Origin: Bacteroidales bacterium | Lineage (GTDB): Bacteria; Bacteroidota; Bacteroidia; Bacteroidales; Bacteroidaceae | NCBI GenBank assembly: GCA_004558865.1 | Contig: SFCY01000014.1 | Span: forward strand, 1 to 26,729 | Direction of reading: 5' to 3' | DNA: 26,729 nt | Shown here: one piece after another, positions 7,410 through 14,945 of the stretch | Numbering within the stretch: the stretch's first letter is position 1 | How the letters are laid out: each line of letters opens with the position of its first letter | The notes under the pieces: model-generated | Databases searched by the model: none | Told to the model about the DNA's origin: nothing | What the model saw: the letters and a program-made list of their open reading frames with translations, nothing else | Translations under genes and position numbers: made by a program

Positions 7410-8144
7410 CTAACGGCCCAGATTCTCCTCGTCGATGTTGTAGCGGATGTAGCGCTTCCTCATCCAGCGGTAGGCGAAGCAGTCGAGGAAGGGACCCTTG
7501 AGGCGGTTCCAGAGATGGTATTTCGACACGCCGGCCATGCGGGGATAGTGGCGCACCGGCACCTCCTTGAACTTTCCCTCCTCAAGCATCATCAGCGCGG
7601 GCAGGAAGCGGTGCATGCCGTCGAAGAAGGGCAGCCGCTGGGCGTAGGACGTCCACATCACTTTCAGCGGGCAACCCGTGTCGGTGGCCGTGTCGCCCGT
7701 CATCTTGCGGCGGAAGCCATTGGCAATCTTCGACTGCAGGCGCTTGAAGCCGGAGTCCTTGCGGTTGGCGCGGATGCCGGCCACGAGCTGGTAGTCGGGA
7801 GCGTACTTCAGCAGCAGCGCGAAGTCCTCAGGGTCGGTCTGCAGGTCGGCGTCAATGTAGCCCACATAGCGGCTTTGGGCGGTGTCGATGCCCGCCTTCA
7901 TGGCCGTGCTGAGGCCATGGTTCTGCGTGGAAGAGATGAAATAGAAGTGGGGCTGGCGGGAGCAGATGTCGCGGATGGACTTCAGGCTGCCGTCCTTGGA
8001 GCCATCGTTGACCAACAGCACGCAGGTCCTCACGGGCGCGTGGGCCACGAAGGCCGCCATCTTCTCCTCCACCCGTTTCATGTTGTCCACCTCGTTATAG
8101 ACCGGCATGACGACGGTCAAATCGTAGTTTCTTGTCTCGTTCAT
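7410..8144 (-). CDS. Family 2 glycosyltransferase (ArnC/Dpm1-like polyprenyl-phosphate glycosyltransferase)
   Basis: A 244-residue GT2 enzyme with the N-terminal nucleotide-binding VVMPVYNE (11-18), NDGSKDGS (46-53) and the DXD motif YIDADLQTDP (96-105). The block RMAGVSKYHLWNRLKG near the C-terminus resembles the acceptor region of dolichol-phosphate mannose synthases and ArnC. No C-terminal transmembrane helices are visible, so it is probably a peripheral membrane enzyme like Dpm1. The expected reaction is transfer of a sugar from a nucleotide sugar to a polyprenyl phosphate on the cytoplasmic face. It lies 108 bp downstream of the PMT-like gene and 63 bp upstream of the LAB_N gene, consistent with one operon. 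The sugar is inferred only from the adjacent epimerase. Confidence 0.92.
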   Translation of the reverse strand: MNETRNYDLTVVMPVYNEVDNMKRVEEKMAAFVAHAPVRTCVLLVNDGSKDGSLKSIRDICSRQPHFYFISSTQNHGLSTAMKAGIDTAQSRYVGYIDADLQTDPEDFALLLKYAPDYQLVAGIRANRKDSGFKRLQSKIANGFRRKMTGDTATDTGCPLKVMWTSYAQRLPFFDGMHRFLPALMMLEEGKFKEVPVRHYPRMAGVSKYHLWNRLKGPFLDCFAYRWMRKRYIRYNIDEENLGR

Positions 8145-8252
8145 ATTCTTTGTTGTTTTTTCCCTTTCGGGCGGGCGGCTCGCCGGAGCCTCCCCACCCT
8201 TTCTCTGCGGGCGTAAAGATATGCCTCAATTCTGTAGATATTCTATAGACGC

Positions 8253-9701
8253 CTATTTCCTCTCGATCAGCGTCACGTGGTTGACGAACGCCTGGGTGTA
8301 ATGTCGGTTGCTCTTGGGGTGCTTGTTGTCGTCGAACGTGCCGATGCGGGTCACCCTCAAGCCTCCCAAGATGTTGGCGGGAATCTCCTTCTCGATGGGC
8401 TCCCGGGAGACGATGGCGCACGGCAGCTTGGCGGCCACCAAGGCCGAGTCGCCCAAGTTGAGGGGCAGGATCTTCTTGCCCGCCTCGTATACCAGCTCGA
8501 TGCGCAGGTCCTCATTGGCGTTGTGGTAGAAGCTTACGCCCTGGAGCCGCTTGTCTTGCCGCGTGAGGGCTATGCTGTGGGCCTCGGGGTTGCCGAACAG
8601 CGCGCCGATGGGCCGCAGCAGGAAGAGCTCGGCCACGACGAAGATGCCCAATATGGACCACATATAGATGCGCGTGGCCTTGCCGTAGCGGTTCTTCCCG
8701 ATGAGCCAGAGCAGCACGAACGCCACGCTCATGGCCATCGTCGGGGCCATGGGGAGCAGATAGCGCATCTTCTTCTCGGGCATGAGCGACAGCAGCACGA
8801 GCTGCAGCAGCATCCAGCCCACGGCGAAGAGGTATTCGGGATATTGCGCGATGCGCTTCTTCCAGTAGGGGATGGCCATGGCGGCGAGGATGAACGGCGC
8901 CCAGGCCCCGCCTTCGAGGAAGAACCGCCAGTAGTAGTACCAGGGTCTGACGTTGTGGTTCACCCATGCGCCCGACTCCCGGTGGGCCACCTGCTGCAGC
9001 TCGGGCAGATGGTAGCCCACGAGCCACGCGTAGTAGGCCCCGCCCACCACGAGGGCCACAGCCACACTGGCCGCCAACGGCAGCCACTTGCCCCGCATGG
9101 TGGCGGGCCGCCACCACAGGCAGAAGGCGATGGCGAAGGGCAGCAGCAGGGCGTAGAACGACACGGGACCCTTGCCCAAGAACGAGAGGCCCATCATGGC
9201 GCCCGCCGCCAAAAGCCAGCCCCAAACGCCTGCGCCCGTGGCGTCCTTCAAGCCCTTGATGAGGAAATAGATGGCTCCCATCATGAAGCTGTGGCAATAG
9301 ATGTCCCACGTGGCCGAGCGTCCCATCAGCACCACGTTGTAGAGCGTCAGGAACACCACCGTGGTGACGATGGCGAAGTCGTTGCGCCCCGTCAGCCTCC
9401 GGGCGATGAGCAGCGTGAAGAGCGTCCACAGCGAGGCCATGATGGCCGCCGGCACCCGCTGCGCCGCCAGACTTCCCGGACAGGCGAGTTCCACCAGCCC
9501 TCCCACCCATGTGGGCAAGGGGGGCTTGGCCAGCCTCAACTCGCCGTTCATCGTGGGCACGAGCCAACATCCGTCGCTCACCATCTCGCGGGCGGTGATG
9601 ATGTTGCGCGACTCCATGATGTCGGTGGGAAGCGCGCCGATATTGGCAAAGAACGTGACCAGACAAATTGCCAAAATGAAAAACTTAGTCTTTGCGTTCA
9701 T
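8253..9701 (-). CDS. ArnT/PMT-like integral membrane glycosyltransferase (GT83/GT39 type)
   Basis: A 482-residue polytopic membrane protein. The N-terminus MNAKTKFFILAICLVTFFAN is the first helix, followed by the acidic motif TDIMESRNIITAREM and the KPPLPTW loop, as in ArnT-like lipid A glycosyltransferases that take a sugar from undecaprenyl phosphate on the periplasmic side. About ten further hydrophobic segments follow, then a soluble C-terminal domain of about 110 residues. An upstream in-frame ATG at 9779 would add 26 polar residues unlike the family, so I chose 9701. It is the first gene of the operon, behind a promoter at 9812-9842 and a leader of about 100 nt. Lipid A or another envelope glycan is the likely acceptor; this is inference. 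Confidence 0.92.
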   Translation of the reverse strand: MNAKTKFFILAICLVTFFANIGALPTDIMESRNIITAREMVSDGCWLVPTMNGELRLAKPPLPTWVGGLVELACPGSLAAQRVPAAIMASLWTLFTLLIARRLTGRNDFAIVTTVVFLTLYNVVLMGRSATWDIYCHSFMMGAIYFLIKGLKDATGAGVWGWLLAAGAMMGLSFLGKGPVSFYALLLPFAIAFCLWWRPATMRGKWLPLAASVAVALVVGGAYYAWLVGYHLPELQQVAHRESGAWVNHNVRPWYYYWRFFLEGGAWAPFILAAMAIPYWKKRIAQYPEYLFAVGWMLLQLVLLSLMPEKKMRYLLPMAPTMAMSVAFVLLWLIGKNRYGKATRIYMWSILGIFVVAELFLLRPIGALFGNPEAHSIALTRQDKRLQGVSFYHNANEDLRIELVYEAGKKILPLNLGDSALVAAKLPCAIVSREPIEKEIPANILGGLRVTRIGTFDDNKHPKSNRHYTQAFVNHVTLIERK

Positions 9702-9789
9702 ACGCTCATTACTTTGGGGTTGATAAGCTTGCGGGTGGACATTTGTTCTCCTGCCATGTCCTTTGTTTCCCCTCTTCAAGCCTTTGCCG

Positions 9790-9808
9790 CTTGTTGGCGG
9801 TCAACAAG
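9790..9808 (-). other. 5' leader hairpin of the glycosylation operon
   Basis: Perfect 7-bp stem CTTGTTG/CAACAAG with a 5-nt loop, beginning 3 bp after the -7 box and hence at or just before the expected transcript 5' end. It may be a protective 5' hairpin or an operator; there is no T-tract. Confidence 0.55.
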
Positions 9809-9811
9809 TGG

Positions 9812-9842
9812 CAAAGTTACACATTTCTGTTGAATGGCCAAA
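9812..9842 (-). promoter_or_regulatory. Promoter of the glycosylation operon
   Basis: On the minus strand TAACTTTG (9812-9819) is preceded by TTTG (9839-9842) with 19 bp between, matching the Bacteroidetes sigma-ABfr consensus. Transcription would start near 9805, about 100 nt before the PMT-like ATG. Confidence 0.75.
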
Positions 9843-9878
9843 ATATTTCCCGTAGGCTTTGCCGTCTTCGACGCGTTT

Positions 9879-10697
9879 TCACAGCACGTCCAAGAACTGC
9901 TCCAAGGGTATGCCCCGGTTCTTGTCCTCGTTGTCCTTGTTGAGGTCGATGAGCTTGTAAACGCCGTCCATGGCCTTGCGCGTGGCGTCCACCAGCGGCT
10001 CGCCATTGAGGATGTGGCCAATGAGGATGGCCGAGAAGATGTCGCCCGTGCCGGGGAAGTGGACGGGGATCTCATCATAGCCGAGACTGAAATATTGCTC
10101 CCCTTGGGCATTGTAGCCCACCACCGACGGCTGCCCGTCCACGGGGATGCTCGTGATGAGCACACTCTTGGGGCCGATGGCGCGCAGGGCGTCCACCAGC
10201 CGGAGGGCCTCCGTGGAGCTGACGCCCTGGGGGCGGTACTCGCTGCCGGTGAGATAGCAGGCCTCGGTGAAGTTGGGATAGCAGAGGTCGGCCACGGCGA
10301 GCATCTCCTTCATGCTGCGGATGGTGTTGGGGGTCACGCCGTTGTAGAGTTTTCCCTCGTCGCCCATGATGGGGTCCACGAAGATGGTGGTGTGGCTCTG
10401 GTGCTGCTCCAGGCAATATTTCGACACGATGTCGGCCTGCTGCTCCGAGGCGATGAAGCCCGTGGCGATGGCGTCGAAGCGAAAGCCCAACCGCTTCCAC
10501 ACGGGAAACACACCCTTGATGTATTCCGTCGTGTCGAGGATGTTGAACTTGCCATAGTCGAGCGTGTTGCTCACCAAGGCCGTCGGCAGGTTGTAGGTGG
10601 GGAGTCCGAAATAGGAGAGTATGGGGAGCATGGCCGCCGTGGCCACTTTGCCGTAGCCCGCCATGTCGTTGATGAGTAGAATCTGCTTCTTCGCCAT
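9879..10697 (-). CDS. Pyridoxal/pyridoxamine kinase (PdxY-like)
   Basis: A 272-residue ribokinase-superfamily enzyme that phosphorylates pyridoxal or pyridoxamine with ATP in vitamin B6 salvage. The start MAKKQILLINDMAGYGK resembles pyridoxal kinases, with DPIMGDEGKLY (108-118) at the ATP/substrate region and PGTGD (215-219), whose final aspartate is the catalytic base. The length is usual for PdxY. An upstream in-frame ATG at 10757 would place the promoter box inside the gene, so I chose 10697. It appears monocistronic, followed after 36 bp by the promoter region of the glycosylation operon. Confidence 0.93.
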   Translation of the reverse strand: MAKKQILLINDMAGYGKVATAAMLPILSYFGLPTYNLPTALVSNTLDYGKFNILDTTEYIKGVFPVWKRLGFRFDAIATGFIASEQQADIVSKYCLEQHQSHTTIFVDPIMGDEGKLYNGVTPNTIRSMKEMLAVADLCYPNFTEACYLTGSEYRPQGVSSTEALRLVDALRAIGPKSVLITSIPVDGQPSVVGYNAQGEQYFSLGYDEIPVHFPGTGDIFSAILIGHILNGEPLVDATRKAMDGVYKLIDLNKDNEDKNRGIPLEQFLDVL

Positions 10698-11140
10698 TTT
10701 CTGTGTCTTGAATTTGATATTCGAGGCAAAATTACAAAAAACCGTCCATATACTCACCCTATCTCAAGGAGAATCTTGCTTTTTGGAGGCTGAGGAGCCC
10801 AATGTCCCCACCAGCTTAGCCTACATTATCCACAAACGGCACTGTGGACATTTCCCCTTGGCGGGGTATTCGCTTTCTATGAATCGGTTACTAATAGCCA
10901 TCATCGAAGTGGCAACAGGGGCCAACACGGACATGGGCAACGGAGCCATACAATACTGTTCCGTGAGCAAAGGCCACTCTTCCGCCCCAGGCAGCATACA
11001 GATGATTCCAGCTCTCCCTCGCCATGAACCCACGGAAAATATCAGCTGCGCCATTTCCCACAAACAATTGGCTTATGAGAAATCCGCAGTCAAAGAATGG
11101 AAATCCTTGTGAAGAAAACAATCCCCTTGGACAGTTCGGA
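10698..11140. other. Intergenic region, 443 bp, no gene recognised
   Basis: Open frames exist on both strands but their translations resemble no family and lack start signals, so I call none. It contains a small hairpin (TCCACA/TGTGGA, 10829-10846) and, at 11022-11046, a 25-bp block matching the right end of the window (26705-26729) at 22 positions. It is less G/C-rich than its neighbours. Confidence 0.55.
10727..10734 (-). promoter_or_regulatory. Candidate -7 element of the pyridoxamine kinase gene
   Basis: TAATTTTG on the minus strand, 29 bp before the ATG, matches TAnnTTTG. No clear -33 TTTG is present at the right spacing. Confidence 0.5.
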
Positions 11141-11932
11141 TTAGACATTCCCCCTCACCCTGTCGCAAAACTGCTCCAAGACGCTGATGATGTCGGCGGG
11201 CAGATAGGTCAGTGCCTTGGCGATGATGTTGTCGGGAATGCGGTAGAAGGCCTCAGCAATGCTGCAGGTTATGGCGGCCTTGGTGTCGGTGTCGCCGCGG
11301 GCGAGCACGGCGTTGCGCAGGGCCTCCTCAAAGGTGTTGCTCTCGACGAAGCAGCGCACGCCCCATGGCACCGTCTCCTGGCAGCTGGAGTCGAAATGGC
11401 CGTTGCGCCCTATGCGCATGATGTCCTTCAGGTCGGGCATCTCATACTTGAAGTGCTTCAGCATCTTGTTCTCCACCTGTTCCTTGGTGATGCGGCCATT
11501 GCGGATCCAGTAGATGAGCGTGGCCACGCACTGCGCTCCCCTCACGGCCTCCGGGTGGTTGTGCGAGCAGAGGGTGGCGGCCTTGGCCTGGTCGAGCATC
11601 TCGTGGTAGTCGTTGAAGAGCCAGCCCACGGGACTGATCCTCATGGCCGCGCCGTTGCCCCAGGAGGGATTGGCGGGAGCCTCGTCGCCCATCACCCACT
11701 CCCTGAAGTAGCCGCCATAGCCGCCCATGGGGTCGGGATATTTGCGGCACCAGTGGCGCAGCGATTCCGCATAGTCCTTGTGGTTGAGGATGGCGTCGGC
11801 GATGGCGATGGTGCAAATGGTGTCGTCGGTAAAGCTACAGTCTTCGGTGAAGAGCGCGAAGCCCGGTTCCAGCCCCTTGCTGTTGAATTCGAAGCGGGAA
11901 CCCACAATGTCTCCGATAATGGCTCCAATCAT
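11141..11932 (-). CDS. ADP-ribosylglycohydrolase family protein (DraG-like)
   Basis: A 263-residue protein of the DraG/ARH fold, which removes ADP-ribose from proteins or small molecules using a binuclear metal site. The N-terminus MIGAIIGDIVGSRFEF is typical. Metal ligands are visible in FTDDT (T35, D36, D37) and in ARGDTDT (D214, D216, T217). The reading frame continues upstream into the tRNA-Arg gene, but the family start is at 11932. The gap to the tRNA 3' end is only 30 bp and has no TAnnTTTG box, so the gene may be read from the tRNA promoter. The gap contains AAAACGTTTTTT, possibly a weak terminator or processing site. The target is unknown, and no ADP-ribosyltransferase is nearby. Confidence 0.93.
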   Translation of the reverse strand: MIGAIIGDIVGSRFEFNSKGLEPGFALFTEDCSFTDDTICTIAIADAILNHKDYAESLRHWCRKYPDPMGGYGGYFREWVMGDEAPANPSWGNGAAMRISPVGWLFNDYHEMLDQAKAATLCSHNHPEAVRGAQCVATLIYWIRNGRITKEQVENKMLKHFKYEMPDLKDIMRIGRNGHFDSSCQETVPWGVRCFVESNTFEEALRNAVLARGDTDTKAAITCSIAEAFYRIPDNIIAKALTYLPADIISVLEQFCDRVRGNV

Positions 11933-11962
11933 AGGAAAAAACGTTTTAAGGAATGGTATGTG

Positions 11963-12037
11963 TGGTACTTCCACCGGGAATCGAACCCGGATCAAAGGTT
12001 TAGGAAACCTACGTTCTATCCATTGAACTATGGAAGC
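11963..12037 (-). tRNA. tRNA-Arg (anticodon CCT)
   Basis: A cloverleaf can be drawn: acceptor GCTTCCA/TGGAAGT (first pair G-U), D-stem GTTC/GAAC, anticodon loop TTCCTAA with anticodon CCT, T-arm CCGGG-TTCGATT-CCCGG, discriminator A, and an encoded CCA end at 11963-11965. The outermost anticodon-stem pair is T-T mismatched. A near-consensus promoter lies directly upstream. Confidence 0.96.
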
Positions 12038-12056
12038 CTTTGCGGTTGGAATAGTG

Positions 12057-12087
12057 CAAAGGTACGATTATTTTCCTATGCGGCAAA
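12057..12087 (-). promoter_or_regulatory. Promoter of tRNA-Arg
   Basis: TACCTTTG (12057-12064) preceded at 19 bp by TTTG (12084-12087) on the minus strand. The start site would fall about 12 bp upstream of the mature tRNA 5' end. Confidence 0.85.
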
Positions 12088-12222
12088 ATTAATCGGGTGT
12101 TTTTTTATGGTCAACCGCAGAAGGATGGGCCACCCCCGCCTCAAAAGACCCACCTCCACCCCCCTCCCTTAGGGAGGAAAACCCAATCGCCCCAACTACG
12201 GCTGGTCTATCACATAGATAAT

Positions 12223-12324
12223 AAGCGGCCGAACATCCTTTTAGGATCTGCGCACGGCACGGCCCCTGCAATTGGGCGTGGCCTTTGCGTTCTTTGCGCC
12301 TTTGCGAGACAAGACATAGGGGGA
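12223..12324. repeat. 102-bp direct repeat, copy A (mate 12434-12535)
   Basis: Begins AAGCGGCC(G/A)AACATCC, contains TTTTAGGATCTGCGCA and CCCTGCAATTGGGCGTG, and ends in the TTTGCG core shared with 5485-5529. Copies A and B are offset by exactly 211 bp and differ at only a handful of positions plus one G. This looks like a mobile or amplified intergenic repeat. Confidence 0.9.
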
Positions 12325-12433
12325 TTGCCGCGAGCATCTGCTGAAGATGCCGTGTCTTGCGTCAGTCCTAAAGAGGCTATCCAACCTCTTATTCATTCAT
12401 AATTGACATTCGTTGTACATGCGGATGATTGGA

Positions 12434-12535
12434 AAGCGGCCAAACATCCTTTTAGGATCTGCGCAAGGCACGGCCCCTGCAATTGGGCGTGACCTTTGCG
12501 TTCTTTGCGCCTTTGCGAGACAAGACATAGGGGAT
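12434..12535. repeat. 102-bp direct repeat, copy B (mate 12223-12324)
   Basis: Nearly identical to copy A at a constant offset of 211 bp. It runs directly toward the 22-bp tandem array, which starts 26 bp later. Confidence 0.9.
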
Positions 12536-12560
12536 TTTAGTGCAATCTTCATAACCGCGG

Positions 12561-12648
12561 TTGTCGACAAATGTCGACCAACTTGCTGGCAAATGTCGAC
12601 AACCTTGCCGACAAATGCCGATTAACTTGTCGACAATTGTCAGCAACC
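12561..12648. repeat. 22-bp tandem array, four imperfect units
   Basis: Units at 12561-12582, 12583-12604, 12605-12626 and 12627-12648. Each begins TTG and ends AAC or ACC; most carry TCGAC or a variant twice, and units 1 and 4 begin with the palindrome TTGTCGACAA. The period is not a multiple of three and no gene covers it, so it is non-coding. The TonB receptor terminator follows 32 bp later. Confidence 0.9.
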
Positions 12649-12679
12649 GGGGCAAAAACGGTTGAGGTGTATTGAAGGC

Positions 12680-12727
12680 AAAAAAGGCAGCCTGTAGCGG
12701 CCACGGGGAGTGTGACGCTACAGGCTG
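12680..12727 (-). terminator. Rho-independent terminator of the TonB receptor gene
   Basis: Perfect 12-bp stem (CAGCCTGTAGCG at 12688-12699 with its complement at 12716-12727) and a 16-nt loop; on the minus strand it is followed by CCTTTTTTG. It lies about 85 bp past the stop codon of the minus-strand receptor gene. Confidence 0.85.
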
Positions 12728-12811
12728 GGTGGGAAACGGGCGGCCACCCACCGGCGCGCGATCATGGCGCGGAGGCCGGCCGCCGACAAAGGACTGCGGG
12801 GGCACGCGCCC

Positions 12812-14899
12812 TTACAGCCGGATGCTGGCCCCAGCCACAAGCCAGAAGCCGGGCTGGCGCACATTGCCGAAGTCAACATAGTCGCGGTCGAGCACGTTGT
12901 TGCCCTCCACGTAGAGGCTCCATCGGGGACGGGTCCAGCCCAGGCGCGCGTCCATCAGCGCGTAGGTGGCGTAGCGGTGGGTGGCTCCCGCGAGATCCTT
13001 GTATTGTCCCTCGCGGTGCTGAAGCCGCCAGTTGACCGTCAGGTCGAGGCTGCGCCAGAGGTTGAGTGTGGCGGCGGCGGTGAGCTTGTTGCGCAGGTAT
13101 TCCAAGGCATACTGGCTGATGACGCCCTCCTGGCGGTCCTGCTCCTGGTCGATCCAGCACCATGCCGCCGTGGCCGACTTCAGCAGCCGCTGCGCGGGCC
13201 ACAGCTGCCGGAAGTCGAGGACCACGCTGGCCTCCACGCCCAAGGCGTTGATCTTGCCGAAGTTAACGCTCTGCCAGTATTCCTGTCCACTCTCGTCGAG
13301 CGACCCGTCGTTGATCCAGTCGATGAGGTTCTTGTAGTGGTTGTGGAACACGCTCGCCGCGGCGTCGACTCCTCCGCGCCGGTATTTCACGCCCGCCTCG
13401 ATGGCCCACAGCTCCTCGGGCTTGAGGTGGCTGTCGGCCTTGTGGCCTCCCACGGAGTAGAAGAGCTCGGTGAACGACGGCATGCGCAGCGACGAGTTGT
13501 AGCCGGCATAGAGCTTCCAGCCGTCGGCCAGCTGCCAGCTGGCATCCACGCCGGGATATACGCGCATGCCCATGTCGGCCTGCGAGTTTTCCACGGCCGT
13601 GAGGCCCGCCGAGAGCGTGAGGCGGCTCAGCACCACGTTGTGTTCCAGCACCAGCTGCACGTTGGTGCGGTTGATGCCCTTCGTGTATTGGCGTGAGGTA
13701 TGGGCGATGTGGCGGGGCCGCTGCAGCGTCTCGCCGAGCGTGGTGCTCACCAAGTCCTCATAGCGCAGCTCCACGCCAAGGGCCGTGCGCCCCAAGGGGG
13801 AGTCGAACCATGCGTTGAGGTTGGAGCCGAAGATGTCCGTGTGGTGGTAGTTGAAAGGCACTTTGGACTCATCGCCGCGGATGAGCTCAAAGCGGTCCAA
13901 GTTGCGGTTCCAGTATACGGCGGGGCGCAGGTGGAACCATCCCCGGCGGGTCTCGGCCTGCAGGGCGGTGGTGGTCTTGAGCGTATGCTCAAACTGGTTG
14001 TCAAACCTCACGCTGTAGAAAGTGTTGGAACCGTAGTCCTTGGCGCTGATGCCGGCGTGCCAGGAGAGCCGCACGTCGGGGTCGGCGTAGGAGCCTTGGT
14101 AGAAGGCCTTGCCCGAGATGTAGTCGGCGCTCAGGCGGCCGGAGGCGCTGCGCAGGTAGCCGTCGCTGCGCGTATAGGAGGCCGAGACGCTGTTGGTGAA
14201 CCGTGGCGTGGTCAACGCTCCCCTCGCCCCGGCCTGCAGATAGCCATAGCTGCCGCCTTCAAGATGGGCCGACAACTGGCGTTGGGGGGAAGTGGACGAA
14301 GTGTGTCCCTTGGTGACGATGTTGATGGCCCCGAGGAGCGAAGAAGTGCCATACACCCTCGCGGCGGGGCCTTCAAGCACCTCAATGCGCTCGATGTCGT
14401 CCCTGTCAACAGGCAGGTCGAACACGTTGTGGGCGGTCTGCGCGTCGCCCATGTTGATGCCGTTGAGCAGCACGGCTATCTGCTCGCTGCTTCCTCCGCG
14501 GATGCTGACGTCGGTCAGGGCGCCCAAAGGCCCTTTCTGCCTGACGTCCACTCCGGCCACGAGCTTCAACACATCGTTTACACTTTGCACCGGCGCCGAT
14601 TGGATTTCCTCCCGGCTCAGTACAGTTACCATTCTCGCCTGACGGCTCTGCGTCAGCGGCGCTCGCGTTCCCATGACGCTGACCTCCCGCAGTTCGTGCT
14701 GGGCATTCACCACCGTGGAGTCGCTGTCGGCAAACTCTGTGTGGGTGCTGACGCCCGACGCCTTGGCGTAGGTCAACGTGGCAACGCTCAGGACACCCAC
14801 CAAAACCTCGCGGCCCAACACTGCAAAGAGCGCGTAGCTCTTGTTGCTGAACCTCTTGAATTTGAGGGTCTTGCGCCTGTTAAACAGTTGCTTGTACAT
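12812..14899 (-). CDS. TonB-dependent outer membrane receptor (BtuB-like)
   Basis: A 695-residue receptor. A leader of about 50 residues ends in EVLVGVLSVATLTYAKA, a form common in Bacteroidales receptors. The plug follows (about 65-210: REVSVMGTRAP, the SREEIQSAPVQSVNDVLK block, VSIRGGSSEQIAVLLNGI and IERIEVLEGPAARVYGTSS), then a 22-strand-type barrel ending RQPGFWLVAGASIRL. There is no SusC-type carboxypeptidase-like N-terminal domain and no SusD partner, so the substrate is more likely a metal chelate, cobamide or siderophore than a glycan. I looked for a cobalamin riboswitch in the 270-bp upstream region and saw none. A TACCTTTG box lies 46 bp before the ATG, and a strong terminator follows. 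Confidence 0.93.
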   Translation of the reverse strand: MYKQLFNRRKTLKFKRFSNKSYALFAVLGREVLVGVLSVATLTYAKASGVSTHTEFADSDSTVVNAQHELREVSVMGTRAPLTQSRQARMVTVLSREEIQSAPVQSVNDVLKLVAGVDVRQKGPLGALTDVSIRGGSSEQIAVLLNGINMGDAQTAHNVFDLPVDRDDIERIEVLEGPAARVYGTSSLLGAINIVTKGHTSSTSPQRQLSAHLEGGSYGYLQAGARGALTTPRFTNSVSASYTRSDGYLRSASGRLSADYISGKAFYQGSYADPDVRLSWHAGISAKDYGSNTFYSVRFDNQFEHTLKTTTALQAETRRGWFHLRPAVYWNRNLDRFELIRGDESKVPFNYHHTDIFGSNLNAWFDSPLGRTALGVELRYEDLVSTTLGETLQRPRHIAHTSRQYTKGINRTNVQLVLEHNVVLSRLTLSAGLTAVENSQADMGMRVYPGVDASWQLADGWKLYAGYNSSLRMPSFTELFYSVGGHKADSHLKPEELWAIEAGVKYRRGGVDAAASVFHNHYKNLIDWINDGSLDESGQEYWQSVNFGKINALGVEASVVLDFRQLWPAQRLLKSATAAWCWIDQEQDRQEGVISQYALEYLRNKLTAAATLNLWRSLDLTVNWRLQHREGQYKDLAGATHRYATYALMDARLGWTRPRWSLYVEGNNVLDRDYVDFGNVRQPGFWLVAGASIRL

Positions 14900-14919
14900 G
14901 AAATGAAATTAAGAACTGT

Positions 14920-14938
14920 GTTGCACGCCTTGTGCAAC
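14920..14938 (-). other. Leader hairpin of the TonB receptor mRNA
   Basis: Perfect 7-bp stem GTTGCAC/GTGCAAC with a 5-nt loop, placed where the transcript should start and about 20 bp before the ATG. It could be a 5'-stabilising hairpin or a repressor site. Confidence 0.5.
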
Positions 14939-14945
14939 TACGGTA

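Larger units (their letters stand above)
12038..12811. other. Gene-free, repeat-rich intergenic region (774 bp)
   Basis: In order: the tRNA-Arg promoter; a C-run hairpin-like element near 12150-12177 (CCCTCCCTTAGGGAGG); two copies of a 102-bp direct repeat (12223-12324, 12434-12535); between them a block at 12394-12439 that resembles 23843-23885; a four-unit 22-bp tandem array (12561-12648); and the TonB receptor terminator. Short open frames on both strands run through the repeats and are not credible genes. Confidence 0.75.

Noticed and set aside
5731..9701. Calling the LAB_N gene a lipid A disaccharide synthase (lpxB)
   Set aside because: Only the N-terminal membrane domain is present, twice; the glycosyltransferase part of LpxB is absent.
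9702..9779. N-terminal extension of the PMT-like protein to an ATG at 9779
   Set aside because: The extra 26 residues are polar and unlike the family, whose first membrane helix begins at the chosen start.
8277..9833. Long plus-strand open frame (518 codons) opposite the PMT-like gene
   Set aside because: It is antisense shadow with no family features; the minus-strand frame has membrane helices and ArnT-like motifs.
10663..11112. Plus-strand open frame in the 10698-11140 spacer, and two minus-strand frames
   Set aside because: They begin inside another gene or lack start signals, and their translations resemble no known family.
12561..12648. CRISPR array
   Set aside because: The units are contiguous with no spacers, the sequences drift, and no cas gene is present.
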